This document shows positions 56,087 to 64,000 of a stretch of DNA of 64,000 bases, piece after piece. The stretch lies in the NCBI GenBank assembly GCA_963822985.1, contig CAWGJU010000010.1, positions 186,001 through 250,000 on the forward strand. The letters run 5' to 3'. Source of the DNA: Thermohalobaculum sp963822985 (GTDB lineage Bacteria; Pseudomonadota; Alphaproteobacteria; Rhodobacterales; Rhodobacteraceae). Each line of letters opens with the position of its first letter. Position 1 is the first letter of the stretch. The position numbers and the translations under genes are program-made. The notes beneath the pieces were generated by a model that was given only the letters and a program-made list of their open reading frames with translations, had not been told where the DNA came from and ran no database searches.

Positions 56087-56140
56087 GGCGGCCGTTCTAG
56101 GCGCGCCGGCGCGGCCCGGCAAGCTCAGGCTGGATCGCCG

Positions 56141-56923
56141 CTAGGTGCCCTGCCTCCAGCGACAGGGCAGGCGCGGCCCCGCGGGCGGCGCCTCGCACAG
56201 CGCGCCGGCCGCCGCCACCGCGTCCATGACCAGCGCCACATAGTCGCGCGTCTCGGCATAGGGCGGCACGCCCCGGTGCTTGCGCACGGCGCCCTCGCCC
56301 GCATTGTAGCCGGCCAGCGCCAGCAGCACGTCGCCGTCGAACTCGTCCAGCAGCCAGTCGAGATAGGCCGCGCCGCCGGTGATGTTGGCGGCTGGCTCGA
56401 ACGGGTCGGCGACGCCAAAGCGCCGGGCCGTCGCCGGGATCAATTGCATCAGCCCCTGCGCGCCCCTGGGGCTCACGGCCTGCGGCCGACCGCGCGATTC
56501 GACGGTGATCACCGCCAGCAAAAGCGTCGGCGAGACGTTGTGCCGCCGCGCCGCGGCCTCGATCTCGGCGCCATAGGCCGTGCGGATCACGCCAAGCGTG
56601 GCGGGGTCGAAGAGACCCAGGCCGCGCGCGCGGCGGTCGCGCACGGTGTCCAGCACGGCCGACCATCCGCCGGCCGCCCCGGCACCGGCGCCCCTGCCCG
56701 TCGCCGCGTGCGCGTTCCAGAACCAGGCCTGGCGCTCTTCCCGCGGCTCGACCGCGGGGGTCGCGAACTTGGTCGGGACGCGGACGCGAACGCGCGTTCC
56801 GGCAGGCGGTGCCCGCAAGAGCTCGGCGCGGCCGCGCTCGCCCGGGCGGATGCCGTTCTTGACGAAGCCCGCCACGGCGACTGATTCGCTGAAATCGGCG
56901 GCAACGGTCGCGAGCAAGTGCAA
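56141..56923 (-). CDS. Lytic transglycosylase (SLT family)
   Basis: Cleaves peptidoglycan glycan strands to anhydro ends. In about 260 residues, the SLT domain occupies the second half: LLLAVITVESRGRPQAVSPR (catalytic Glu), GAQGLMQLIPATARRFGV, ITGGAAYLDWLLDEF and LALAGYNAGEGAVRKHRGVP. The N-terminus is uncertain: the frame opens at a TTG (56923) with no convincing signal peptide, so the true start or a small frame error upstream is unresolved. Divergent from the pilus locus, as often seen. Confidence 0.8.
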   Translation of the reverse strand: MHLLATVAADFSESVAVAGFVKNGIRPGERGRAELLRAPPAGTRVRVRVPTKFATPAVEPREERQAWFWNAHAATGRGAGAGAAGGWSAVLDTVRDRRARGLGLFDPATLGVIRTAYGAEIEAAARRHNVSPTLLLAVITVESRGRPQAVSPRGAQGLMQLIPATARRFGVADPFEPAANITGGAAYLDWLLDEFDGDVLLALAGYNAGEGAVRKHRGVPPYAETRDYVALVMDAVAAAGALCEAPPAGPRLPCRWRQGT

Positions 56924-57243
56924 TTATCGCCGCCGCCGATCGCGCGCGCCACAGGCGCTCGCCACAATCCCGCCACAATCTGCCTTGATGTCTTCACAAT
57001 CCCGGGCATCAGTGCCGCCTTCTTGCCAAGAACGGTTAACCGATGGAAGATTTTCGCCACACCGCCTTGGAACAGCGAATAATTATTTGAGCATCGGCTC
57101 GGTTCGATGATATCGGATTCGAGCAAGGATCGGGGCAGGCAAGTTGACTTGAACCCACTCCTGCCCGCACCGGCCGTTTCGATGCGGGGCAAGCGCTGGA
57201 AAAGGTCCAGACACAGCGAGCTGAAGACCTGGAGGGTTGCATC
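56924..57243. other. Divergent region between the transglycosylase and the pilin gene
   Basis: About 320 bases, clearly lower in GC around 57030-57130, which fits promoters in both directions. GGAGGG at the end serves the pilin gene. No specific operator was recognised. Confidence 0.4.
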
Positions 57244-57480
57244 ATGCTCAGAGAGTTCCTGCGAGACGACGATGGTGCGGTGACCATCGACTGGGTGGCC
57301 CTGACCGCCGGTATCCTGCTTCTGGGCATCGCCGTCGTCTACGGTGTTTTCGAAGGCGGCGTGCAGCCGCTGGTGCAAAGCATCAACAGCAATCTCGGCA
57401 TTGCCGTGAAGGTGCCCGCTTCCGTGGACGCCGGGCCTCCGGACAGTTTCAACACGACGGCGGAACGACACCCGCCATAA
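57244..57480 (+). CDS. Flp-type pilin-like protein
   Basis: A 78-residue prepilin: short charged leader MLREFLRDDDG, then a 25-residue hydrophobic helix (AVTIDWVALTAGILLLGIAV) after the presumed prepilin cleavage glycine. Classical Flp pilins have Glu-Tyr at +5/+6; here the residues are Asp-Trp. It opens the Tad locus and is probably the major or a minor pilus subunit. GGAGGG site upstream. Confidence 0.75.
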   Translation: MLREFLRDDDGAVTIDWVALTAGILLLGIAVVYGVFEGGVQPLVQSINSNLGIAVKVPASVDAGPPDSFNTTAERHPP

Positions 57481-57551
57481 CACCCTCTCGGCAACGGCGC
57501 GGGATCTGCTATGGTGAATCCGCGCCGTCATGTGCCGTCGGGGGAGTTCCT

Positions 57552-58385
57552 ATGCGGATCGTCGCGATCCTCGTTCTTTGCCTAGGCGTCGCGCTCGCGG
57601 GCGCGGCGACGTATCTGTTGCGCGAATTCTATGCCGCCCAGGTGATGATGGCGGCGCGCCCCGCCGGGCCGGAGACGGTCCGGGTTCTCGCCGCCAAGCA
57701 GGCGCTCAAATACGGTGACCGGCTCGACCTGGCGATGGCCGAGGAACGGCTGCGCTGGGTGACGTGGCCCAAGGACGCCGTGCCGGAGGGCGCCTTCACC
57801 ACCGGCGAGGAGCTGCTCGGCCCCGGGCGCAAGGAGACCCGGACGGTCCTGCGCACGGTCGAGCCGGGCGAACTGGTCCTGAAGTCCAAGGTGACCGGCT
57901 TTGGCGAGAACCTGCGCGTCGCGGCGCAGGTCACCGAAGGCAAGCGGGCCTTCACCATTCCGATCAACGCGGTCAGCGGCGTGGCCGGGCTGGTCGCGCC
58001 GGGCGACCGCGTCGATATCCTCCTCACCCGGACCATCGACCGGCAGCTCGTCACCAGCATCTTCCTGCAGAACGTGCTGGTCATCGCCACCGACCAGACG
58101 TCGAACGTCGAGGCGAGCTCCACGCGTGTGGCGCGGACGGCGACCGTCGAGGTCGACCCCACCGACGCGTCCAAGCTGGCGCTGGCGCAGCAGGTCGGCA
58201 AGCTGTCGCTCTCGCTGCGCGGCATGGACGAATCGATCGAAGCGCGCGTCGACTCCGTCAGCATCGAGGACCTGCCCGACCAGCCGGTCGTGATCCCCGA
58301 GCCGGTCGCGGCGCCCTTGCCGCCGCCGAACATGGTGACGGTCCGCAAGGGCACCGAGGTCGAGGAAATCGAGCTTCGCCAATAG
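57552..58385 (+). CDS. cpaB: Flp pilus assembly protein CpaB (RcpC)
   Basis: A 277-residue protein anchored by one N-terminal helix (IVAILVLCLGVALAGAATYL) with a periplasmic SAF domain (VRVLAAKQALKYGDRLDLAM) and the CpaB-type region FTIPINAVSGVAGLVAPGDR and VDILLTR. It helps the CpaC secretin. It follows the pilin by 71 bases. Confidence 0.92.
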   Translation: MRIVAILVLCLGVALAGAATYLLREFYAAQVMMAARPAGPETVRVLAAKQALKYGDRLDLAMAEERLRWVTWPKDAVPEGAFTTGEELLGPGRKETRTVLRTVEPGELVLKSKVTGFGENLRVAAQVTEGKRAFTIPINAVSGVAGLVAPGDRVDILLTRTIDRQLVTSIFLQNVLVIATDQTSNVEASSTRVARTATVEVDPTDASKLALAQQVGKLSLSLRGMDESIEARVDSVSIEDLPDQPVVIPEPVAAPLPPPNMVTVRKGTEVEEIELRQ

Positions 58386-58510
58386 CGATCCGCGCCCGAC
58401 GCGATCCGCCCCCGCGCGATCGCTTGATTCCGAAGGCTTTCCGCTGTCTAGTCCTATGTCAGCTCGAGACAAGATGCCGCGCGCGAGCGGCGCAGATGCG
58501 GGCGAGGGAC

Positions 58511-59929
58511 ATGACACGCGGAACTCATGCGCTGATCTGGCTGGCGGCTCTGTTGGCGGCGGCCGTCTTTCCCGACCCGTCTCGGGCGCAGCAGGTGCTG
58601 CGAATGTCGCAAGGGCTCGAGGCGAACACCATTCCGGTCCTCGTCGACCGCGCCGTCGTGCTCGAGAGCGACGTCGCCTTTACCGAGGTCTCGGTCGCCA
58701 ACCCGCAGATCGCCGATGTGCAGCCGATCTCGAACCGCACGATCTATATCTTCGGCCAGCGGCGCGGCACGACCTCGCTGACGCTGTTCGGAGCGGACGG
58801 GCAGCTGATCACCAATGTCGTCCTGCGGGTGCTCGCCGACACGTCCGAGCTTAAGGAACGGCTGGGACAGCTGCTGCCCGGCGAGGCGGTCGAGGTCCGC
58901 GCCGCCGGCGACACGATCGTGCTTTCGGGCGTCGTCTCGGGCGCGGCCAAAATCGACGCGGCGCTGGCGCTGGCGCGCGCCTATGCCGGTGACGCGGTCG
59001 TCAACATGATGACCGTCGGCGGCACCCAGCAGGTGCTGCTGCGTGTCAAGGTGGCCGAGATCAACCGGGCCGTCGGCAAGGATCTGGGCGTCAGCATCAC
59101 CGCTTTGGGCGTCGGCGACAACGTGGCGCCGCGGATCGATATCGGCGAGACCACCCGTCTCAATTTCGACAACGAGAACGGGATCATCGAGAACCTTGCC
59201 CCGGCGCTGGGGTCTTTCTCCGGCATTTTCGGCGCCATCTTCAACATCGCCGACAGCTATCTCCTGGACATCCGGATCGACGCGCTCGAGGCGAGAGGAT
59301 TCGCCAAGATCCTGTCCGAGCCGAACCTGACGTCGCTGTCAGGCATCGAGGCGAGCTTCCTCGCCGGCGGCGAGGTGCCGATCCCCGTCCAGGGCGACCT
59401 CGGATCGGTGACGGTGTCCTACAAGCCGGTCGGCGTCAGCCTGAAATTCCTGCCGCTGGTGCTCGACAACGACATGATCAACGTCTCGGTCTCGGCCGAG
59501 GTCAGCCAGATCGATCCGAACATCTCGACGGTGACCAATGGCATCGAGGTCACCGGCTTCCAGACCCGCCGGGCGACGACGACGGTCGAGCTGCGCGACG
59601 GCCAGGCCTTCGCCATCGCCGGGCTTCTGCAGGAAAATTTCGAGGACACGATCAGCCAGGTGCCGTGGCTGGGCGATATCCCCGTGCTGGGCGCGCTCTT
59701 CCGCTCGGCCAGCTTCCAGCGCGGCGAGACCGAGCTGGTGATCTTCGTCTCGGTGCACCTGGTCTCGCCGGTCGACGACGAGTCCGAGCTGGCGCTGCCG
59801 ACCGACCGCATCGCCATTCCGAACGAATTCCAGCTTTTCCTCTTCGGCCGGACCACGGGCGGCGTGATGAGCGAGCTTGGGCTGGCGGGCTCGGGGATCG
59901 ACGGAGAGTATGGCTATGTTCTGGAGTAG
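58511..59929 (+). CDS. cpaC: Flp pilus outer-membrane secretin CpaC (RcpA)
   Basis: Forms the outer-membrane pore of the Tad pilus. The 472-residue product has a signal peptide (cut after SRAQ), an N-terminal domain (FTEVSVANPQIADVQPISNR, IYIFGQRRGTTSLTLF), a BON-like region and the secretin domain with LLDIRIDALEARGFAKILSE, PNLTSLSGIEASFLAGGEVP and VPWLGDIPVLGALFRS. GAGGGAC precedes the ATG. Confidence 0.94.
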   Translation: MTRGTHALIWLAALLAAAVFPDPSRAQQVLRMSQGLEANTIPVLVDRAVVLESDVAFTEVSVANPQIADVQPISNRTIYIFGQRRGTTSLTLFGADGQLITNVVLRVLADTSELKERLGQLLPGEAVEVRAAGDTIVLSGVVSGAAKIDAALALARAYAGDAVVNMMTVGGTQQVLLRVKVAEINRAVGKDLGVSITALGVGDNVAPRIDIGETTRLNFDNENGIIENLAPALGSFSGIFGAIFNIADSYLLDIRIDALEARGFAKILSEPNLTSLSGIEASFLAGGEVPIPVQGDLGSVTVSYKPVGVSLKFLPLVLDNDMINVSVSAEVSQIDPNISTVTNGIEVTGFQTRRATTTVELRDGQAFAIAGLLQENFEDTISQVPWLGDIPVLGALFRSASFQRGETELVIFVSVHLVSPVDDESELALPTDRIAIPNEFQLFLFGRTTGGVMSELGLAGSGIDGEYGYVLE

Positions 59930-60554
59930 CGCCACGCGCAGGGCGGTCGGCGCCGCCGCCCTGCTGGCGTTGGCAGCACAGCTCGGCGGCTGCGCGAAGA
60001 CCGCGGGCGAGTACCGGCTGCCCTACAGATACGGCGAATCGCTCGATGCGAGCTTCGCCATCCAGGAGGATCGCGCCGGCACCGGCCGCCGCCTGGCTCG
60101 AGATTTCGCCGCGAGCGCCGATCAAATGGTGACCTTCGCCTTCAACGACGCCTCGCTCGACGCGGAGGCGCGCGTCATCCTGGACGGTCAAGCTCGCTGG
60201 CTGCGCGCCCACCCCGACGTGCCGATGGTGATCACGGGCTACACCGACCTCGTCGGCTCCGAGCGCTACAATTACGGCCTGGGGCTGCGCCGGGCCGAGA
60301 ACGCCAGGAACTATCTGATCGCGCAAGGCGTGCCGGCGGCGCGCCTCATCGCCGTCGACTTACGCGGCGAGCAGGACCCGCTCGTCCCGGTGACGGGGCG
60401 CGAGCGGCTCAACCGGCGGGCCGTCACCACCGTGGCCGTTCGCCCAGGCGGCACCGGGCCAGGGCTCGACGGCACCTATGCGGCGCGCATCTACGATAGC
60501 TACCAGGCCGGGAATGTCGGCGTGAGCGAGGCCGAGTCGATGACGGTTCAATAA
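59916..60554 (+). CDS. OmpA-family lipoprotein in the Tad locus (CpaD position)
   Basis: A 212-residue protein with a lipobox signal peptide (AALLALAAQLGGC, lipid on the Cys) and an OmpA/MotB peptidoglycan-binding domain: VMITGYTDLVGSERYNYGLG, RRAENARNYLIAQGVPAARL, DPLVPVTGRERLNRR. In this place many Tad loci have CpaD, a lipoprotein that helps the secretin; an OmpA-like version is known in Rhodobacter-type loci. Start at 59916 has GGAGAG seven bases upstream and overlaps the cpaC end by 14 bases. Confidence 0.88.
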   Translation: MFWSSATRRAVGAAALLALAAQLGGCAKTAGEYRLPYRYGESLDASFAIQEDRAGTGRRLARDFAASADQMVTFAFNDASLDAEARVILDGQARWLRAHPDVPMVITGYTDLVGSERYNYGLGLRRAENARNYLIAQGVPAARLIAVDLRGEQDPLVPVTGRERLNRRAVTTVAVRPGGTGPGLDGTYAARIYDSYQAGNVGVSEAESMTVQ

Positions 60555-60635
60555 GCCATGCAGGAGTGGTATATTTCTTGCTGATGGCCTATGCGGCCGC
60601 ATGGCGGCTGCAACGGGGCCGGGAAAGAAACGCGT

Positions 60636-61193
60636 ATGGGCTGGTTGGCGGCGATCAGGGACGGCTTCGGTCGTTTGCTTGCCGACGATCGCGGGGCGGC
60701 AGGCCTCGAATTCCTGTTCACTTCGCCCCTGCTGTTCGGCGTGCTGATCTTCACCGCCGAATACGGCCAGGCGCTGCGCTATCGCATCGCGCTCGACGGG
60801 GCCGTTCAGGACACGGCGCGCTTCCTTGCCCTCGCGCCCGCCACGGACGCGTTGGACGCATCGGGCAATCCGACGATCAGGATCTACCCAGCCTTCAGGG
60901 TCGAGGCGGACGCCATGATGGAGGCTCGGGTCGGCCACGAAGTCGCGACGCATATTGTCGTGTGGACGGTCGACACCGAACCTCTGAAACTCAGGACGCC
61001 GTTCCATGTCGTCGAGGTCACGGGTAGCATGGCGGTCGAGCTGCCGATGCTCGCCTTCATCAATTGGGGCCTGACCACCAAGATCCCCGAGAGCCTGACG
61101 CTGACCGCGACGCAGCAGGCGCGCTGGGGCGCCGGCAATCCGCCGGGGATGGTCAGCTGCGCCCGGTTCGACAGGATGCGCGACACATGCTGA
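60636..61193 (+). CDS. TadE-like pseudopilin, first copy
   Basis: A 185-residue protein: basic N-terminus, the TadE motif DDRGAAGLEFLFTSPLLFGV with its Glu and a single hydrophobic helix, then a 130-residue exported domain. A start at 60636 (MGWLAAIRDGFG) is preferred to an upstream in-frame ATG. Processed by a prepilin peptidase in relatives. The stop overlaps the next start. Confidence 0.85.
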   Translation: MGWLAAIRDGFGRLLADDRGAAGLEFLFTSPLLFGVLIFTAEYGQALRYRIALDGAVQDTARFLALAPATDALDASGNPTIRIYPAFRVEADAMMEARVGHEVATHIVVWTVDTEPLKLRTPFHVVEVTGSMAVELPMLAFINWGLTTKIPESLTLTATQQARWGAGNPPGMVSCARFDRMRDTC

Positions 61194-61813
61194 GCCCCAG
61201 CGCGTTGGCACGCGGCGTTCGCCGCTTCGTCCGCGACGAGCGCGGCGCCGTCGTGGTCGACCAGCTGCCGGTCATGTTCCTGACGCTGATCCTGGTGCTG
61301 CTGATCTTCGAGATCGGCCTCGCCTATTTCCTGAACCTCGGCACCGCCAAGGCGGCGCAGCTTGGCGCCCGCGTCGCGGTGACGCTGCCGGCGCTGCACC
61401 CCGAGGTGCCGGTGCTGAACGTGCCGGGCTCGGACGATGTCGAGAACGGCGTCTGGTGCTATCAGCCGGACGGCAGTGATGCCTGCCAGGACCCGGGCGG
61501 CCCCTGGGTCTGCGATGGCGCGAGCCTTGGCGCGTGCGATCCCATGGGCTTCGCGCGAATAGTCGCCGACATGCGCCGCAGCTATCCGCGGCTCGAGCGC
61601 GAGGACGTCGTCGTCACCTATGCCTACCGGCGGCTCGGCGTCGTCGGCGGCGACTTCGTGCCGGAGGTGACGGTCACGGTCAAGGCGCAGAGCTATGCCT
61701 TCCTGACGCTCATGCTCTCGGAGACGCTGGGGGCTCTGTCCGAGAAGGGCCCGATCACCTTCGCGGGAGCCTCGTCCAGCGCCTTTGGCGAGCAGATGCG
61801 CTGGGGCGCTTGA
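61187..61813 (+). CDS. TadE/TadF-like pseudopilin, second copy
   Basis: A 208-residue protein with RDERGAVVVDQLPVMFLTLI as the pseudopilin segment (Asp in place of the usual Glu) and a second-half exported domain. Four cysteines lie in the segment WCYQPDGSDACQDPG...CDGASLGACD and probably form two disulfides. The ATG overlaps the previous stop by seven bases, indicating coupling. Confidence 0.83.
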   Translation: MLSPSALARGVRRFVRDERGAVVVDQLPVMFLTLILVLLIFEIGLAYFLNLGTAKAAQLGARVAVTLPALHPEVPVLNVPGSDDVENGVWCYQPDGSDACQDPGGPWVCDGASLGACDPMGFARIVADMRRSYPRLEREDVVVTYAYRRLGVVGGDFVPEVTVTVKAQSYAFLTLMLSETLGALSEKGPITFAGASSSAFGEQMRWGA

Positions 61814-61818
61814 GCAGG

Positions 61819-63055
61819 ATGGTCCTGTCCCTTCGACGCGACTCGGGCGGGGCGAACATCGAGGCCTATGTCTTCGCCGACGGCTTTGCCGAGATCGAGG
61901 CGTTGTCGAGCAATCTCGACGCCGAGTTCGGGCGCGACGGCTGGCGGCGCGTCGACGCCGGGGGCGCGGCGCGGGTGCTGCGCGGGGCCGAGACCGGCGG
62001 CGTCATGGCCGTCGTCGCGCTCTCGACGGACGCCCCCGACGAGGTCGAGGCGGCCGCCCAGCTCATCCGCCGGGCGCGCGATGCCAGCATCCCGGTGCTG
62101 CTGGTCACCGGTGACCTCTCGTCACGAACGGTCCACCGGCTGATCCGGGAGGGCGTGGCGGAGTTCACCCCCTATCCGGACCCGGACGGGGCGCTGCGCG
62201 AAGCCATCAACCGCATCCGGTTGTTGCGCGCGGGCGGCACGACCGGCTGGGGGCCGGGCGCCACCGGCCATGCGCGGCGCGGGCGGCTGATCACCGCCTA
62301 TGGCGTCGCCGGCGGTGTCGGCACCAGCACCTTTATCGTGAACCTCGCCTGGGAGATCGCGGCGACGGTGCGCCGGCAGGGCCACGCGCGTCGCCCTGCT
62401 CGACTTCAACTTTCAGTACGGGTCCGTCGCCACCTATCTCGACGTCGCTCGCCGCGAGGCCGTCTACGAGCTCGTCTCCGAGGCCGCGTCGCTGGACCAG
62501 ACAGGGCTGACACAGGCGCTGAGCGTCTATCAGGACAGGTTGCACGTCCTCACCGCGCCGCGCGATGCCCTGCCACTCGACATCGTGTCGCCCAACGACG
62601 TGACCGCCATCATCAATCTCGCGCGCGAGGCGTTCGACTATGTCCTGATCGACATGCCGCAAGCGCTGATGAACTGGTCCGAGCAGGTCTACAACGCCTC
62701 GGACGAGTTCTACGCGCTGATGGAGGTCGACATGCGGTCAGCCCAGAACATGTTCCGCTTCCTGCGTACGCTCAAGGCCGAGGACATGGCGCTGGACAAG
62801 ATCCGGTTCGTGCTCAACCGCGCGCCCGGCCTGACCGATCTCGGCGGCAAGCAGCGGGTGCGCCGGGTGGCCGAGAGCCTCGGGATCGAGTATGCTTACC
62901 AATTGCCGGATGGCGGAAAGCAGGTTGTGAACGCCTGCGATCAGGGCGTGCCGCTGGCCGAGGCGGTCAAGTCGAACCCGTTGCGCCGCGAGCTCGCCCG
63001 GATCGCCCAGGCGATCGTCGCCGCCGGCCACAGCACGGCGACGGCCGCCCAATGA
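61819..63055 (+). pseudogene. cpaE: CpaE/TadZ pilus-localisation ATPase, frameshifted
   Basis: N-terminal receiver-like domain (AAQLIRRARDASIPVLLVTG, REGVAEFTPYP) and a MinD/ParA-type domain beginning LITAYGVAGGVGTSTFIVNL. After RRQGHA the frame breaks; one extra base at about 62386-62391 (GCGCGTC) restores VALLDFNFQYGSVATYL, YDQRLHVL-like YQDRLHVLTAPRD, FDYVLIDMPQ and KIRFVLNRA to the stop at 63055, total 411 residues. The deviant Walker A has Ala where the signature Lys of KGGVGKT is expected, as in several TadZ proteins. Likely sequence error. Confidence 0.85.
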
Positions 63056-63123
63056 GTCAGGGCCATTGAACCGAGACCAGTAAACCGAGGCCAGTGAGCC
63101 GGAGAGCGGCGGGAGAGCGCGGG

Positions 63124-64000
63124 ATGTTCCGCAAGATCAGACAGCCGGGCGCAGCCGAGACGATGCCGGCCATCGGCAACGCTCTGCCGCCCGCCCTGCC
63201 CGAGGAGGCGGGCCAGCCCGCCCTGGTCGCCCGCGGCGAGTTCAGGCGCCACGGCACGGCCGAGCACGACGCCGAGCACAAGCGGCGCCGCCGCCTGCTC
63301 GCGCTGCGCGTCGACATGCACAAGCGCCTGCTCGAGGAGCTGAACCTCGCCGTCATCGACAAGGTCAGCGAGCGCGAGCTGAAGAACGAGATCGGCGCCG
63401 TGGTCCGCGAGGCGATCGGCGAAAGCGACCTCGCCCTCTCGCGCACCGAGCTCGAGCGGCTGATCGACGAGCTGGTCGACGAGGTCACCGGGCTCGGGCC
63501 CCTCGAGCCTCTGCTCAAGGATCCGACGGTCACCGACATCCTGGTGAACACGCACGAGCACACTTACGTCGAGCGAGGCGGCGTGCTCGTGAAGACGGAT
63601 GTCGGCTTCAAGGACCAGGCGCATCTGATGCGCATCATCAACAAGATCGTCAGCGCCGTCGGCCGCCGCGTCGACGAGAGCCAGCCCTGGGTCGACGCCC
63701 GGCTGGCCGATGGCAGCCGCGTCAACGCGCTGGTGCCGCCCTGCGCCGTCGACGGGCCGCTGCTCTCGATCCGCAAGTTCTCGAAGATCCCCTACACCGT
63801 CGAGGCGCTGATCGGGACGGGCACCTTCTCCGAGGACATGGCCGTCTATTTGCGCGCAGCCGTGCACTGCAAGCTGAACGTGCTGATCTCGGGCGGCACC
63901 GGCTCGGGCAAGACGACCACGCTGAACGCGCTGTCCAGCTTCATCCCGTCGACCGAACGCATCGTGACCATCGAGGACACCGCCGAGCTGCAGCTGCAGC
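63124..64000 (+). CDS. cpaF: Tad pilus assembly ATPase CpaF (TadA), 3' truncated by window end
   Basis: Hexameric secretion ATPase that powers pilus assembly. The 292 codons present run from MFRKIRQPGAAETMPAIGNA through the N-terminal domain (VDMHKRLLEELNLAVIDKVS) and GLGPLEPLLKDPTVTDILVN to Walker A ISGGTGSGKTTTLNALSSFI and IVTIEDTAELQLQ, where the window ends. All CpaF landmarks up to that point are present. It follows cpaE by 68 bases. Confidence 0.94.
   Translation, partial: MFRKIRQPGAAETMPAIGNALPPALPEEAGQPALVARGEFRRHGTAEHDAEHKRRRRLLALRVDMHKRLLEELNLAVIDKVSERELKNEIGAVVREAIGESDLALSRTELERLIDELVDEVTGLGPLEPLLKDPTVTDILVNTHEHTYVERGGVLVKTDVGFKDQAHLMRIINKIVSAVGRRVDESQPWVDARLADGSRVNALVPPCAVDGPLLSIRKFSKIPYTVEALIGTGTFSEDMAVYLRAAVHCKLNVLISGGTGSGKTTTLNALSSFIPSTERIVTIEDTAELQLQ

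Overview
The window reads as chromosome of a high-GC alphaproteobacterium. Evidence is the rpsB-tsf...pyrH-frr-uppS-cdsA-dxr-rseP-bamA-skp order, the lptC-lptA-lptB-rpoN-hpf-ptsN block, the DUF1150/Hsp20 pair and a Tad/Cpa pilus locus. Order or genus cannot be fixed from the sequence alone.

Layout. 1-14166 (mostly minus): ribosomal protein S2, EF-Ts, UMP kinase, ribosome recycling, undecaprenyl-PP synthesis, CDP-DAG synthesis, DXP reductoisomerase, the site-2 protease and the outer-membrane assembly factor. An insert of four genes separates tsf from pyrH: a class IV aminotransferase, an enolase-superfamily enzyme, a class I aminotransferase and a globin preceded by an FNR/CRP-type box. 14413-15864: an ArsR repressor with an apparently leaderless transcript and an ArsP-type permease, ended by an IS remnant. 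17223-24258: a complete oligopeptide-type ABC importer operon finishing with an M81 (MlrC-like) peptidase. 24402-29952: accessory genes, including a SARP/TolB-like/TPR regulator, a PAP2/haloperoxidase-fold protein, a papain-fold peptidase and a Crp/Fnr regulator. 30101-36081: a mobile-element scrapyard.

The most interesting region is 36079-44025, a tightly packed minus-strand operon: multicopper oxidase (laccase type), tyrosinase, a LodA-like cysteine tryptophylquinone oxidase, a 40-codon small ORF coupled to the lodA stop, and the LodB-like FAD protein that LodA-type enzymes need for cofactor formation. Three unrelated O2-using oxidase chemistries in one transcription unit suggest a phenol/quinone and H2O2 producing system. 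Its 3' end was cut by an IS3-family element. Both terminal inverted repeats of that element are occupied by identical, oppositely oriented IS1111-group (IS110 family) elements. The long 3' non-coding part of these elements repeats 11 bases of their own integration site, as expected of a guide ('bridge') RNA.

44807-56923: RNase D-like exonuclease, KdsD, the LPS transport genes, sigma-54, HPF, PtsN, Hsp20, a glycosyltransferase, PyrE/PyrC and a lytic transglycosylase. 57244-64000: a Tad pilus locus (Flp-type pilin, CpaB, CpaC, OmpA-like lipoprotein, two TadE-like pseudopilins, CpaE/TadZ and the start of CpaF).

Five conserved genes (uppS, oppD, the papain-like peptidase, rpoN, cpaE) each carry one apparent extra base that breaks an otherwise intact reading frame. 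Because uppS is normally essential and all five errors are +1, sequence or assembly error is the first suspicion. Annotations below give the span as if the frame were restored and say so.
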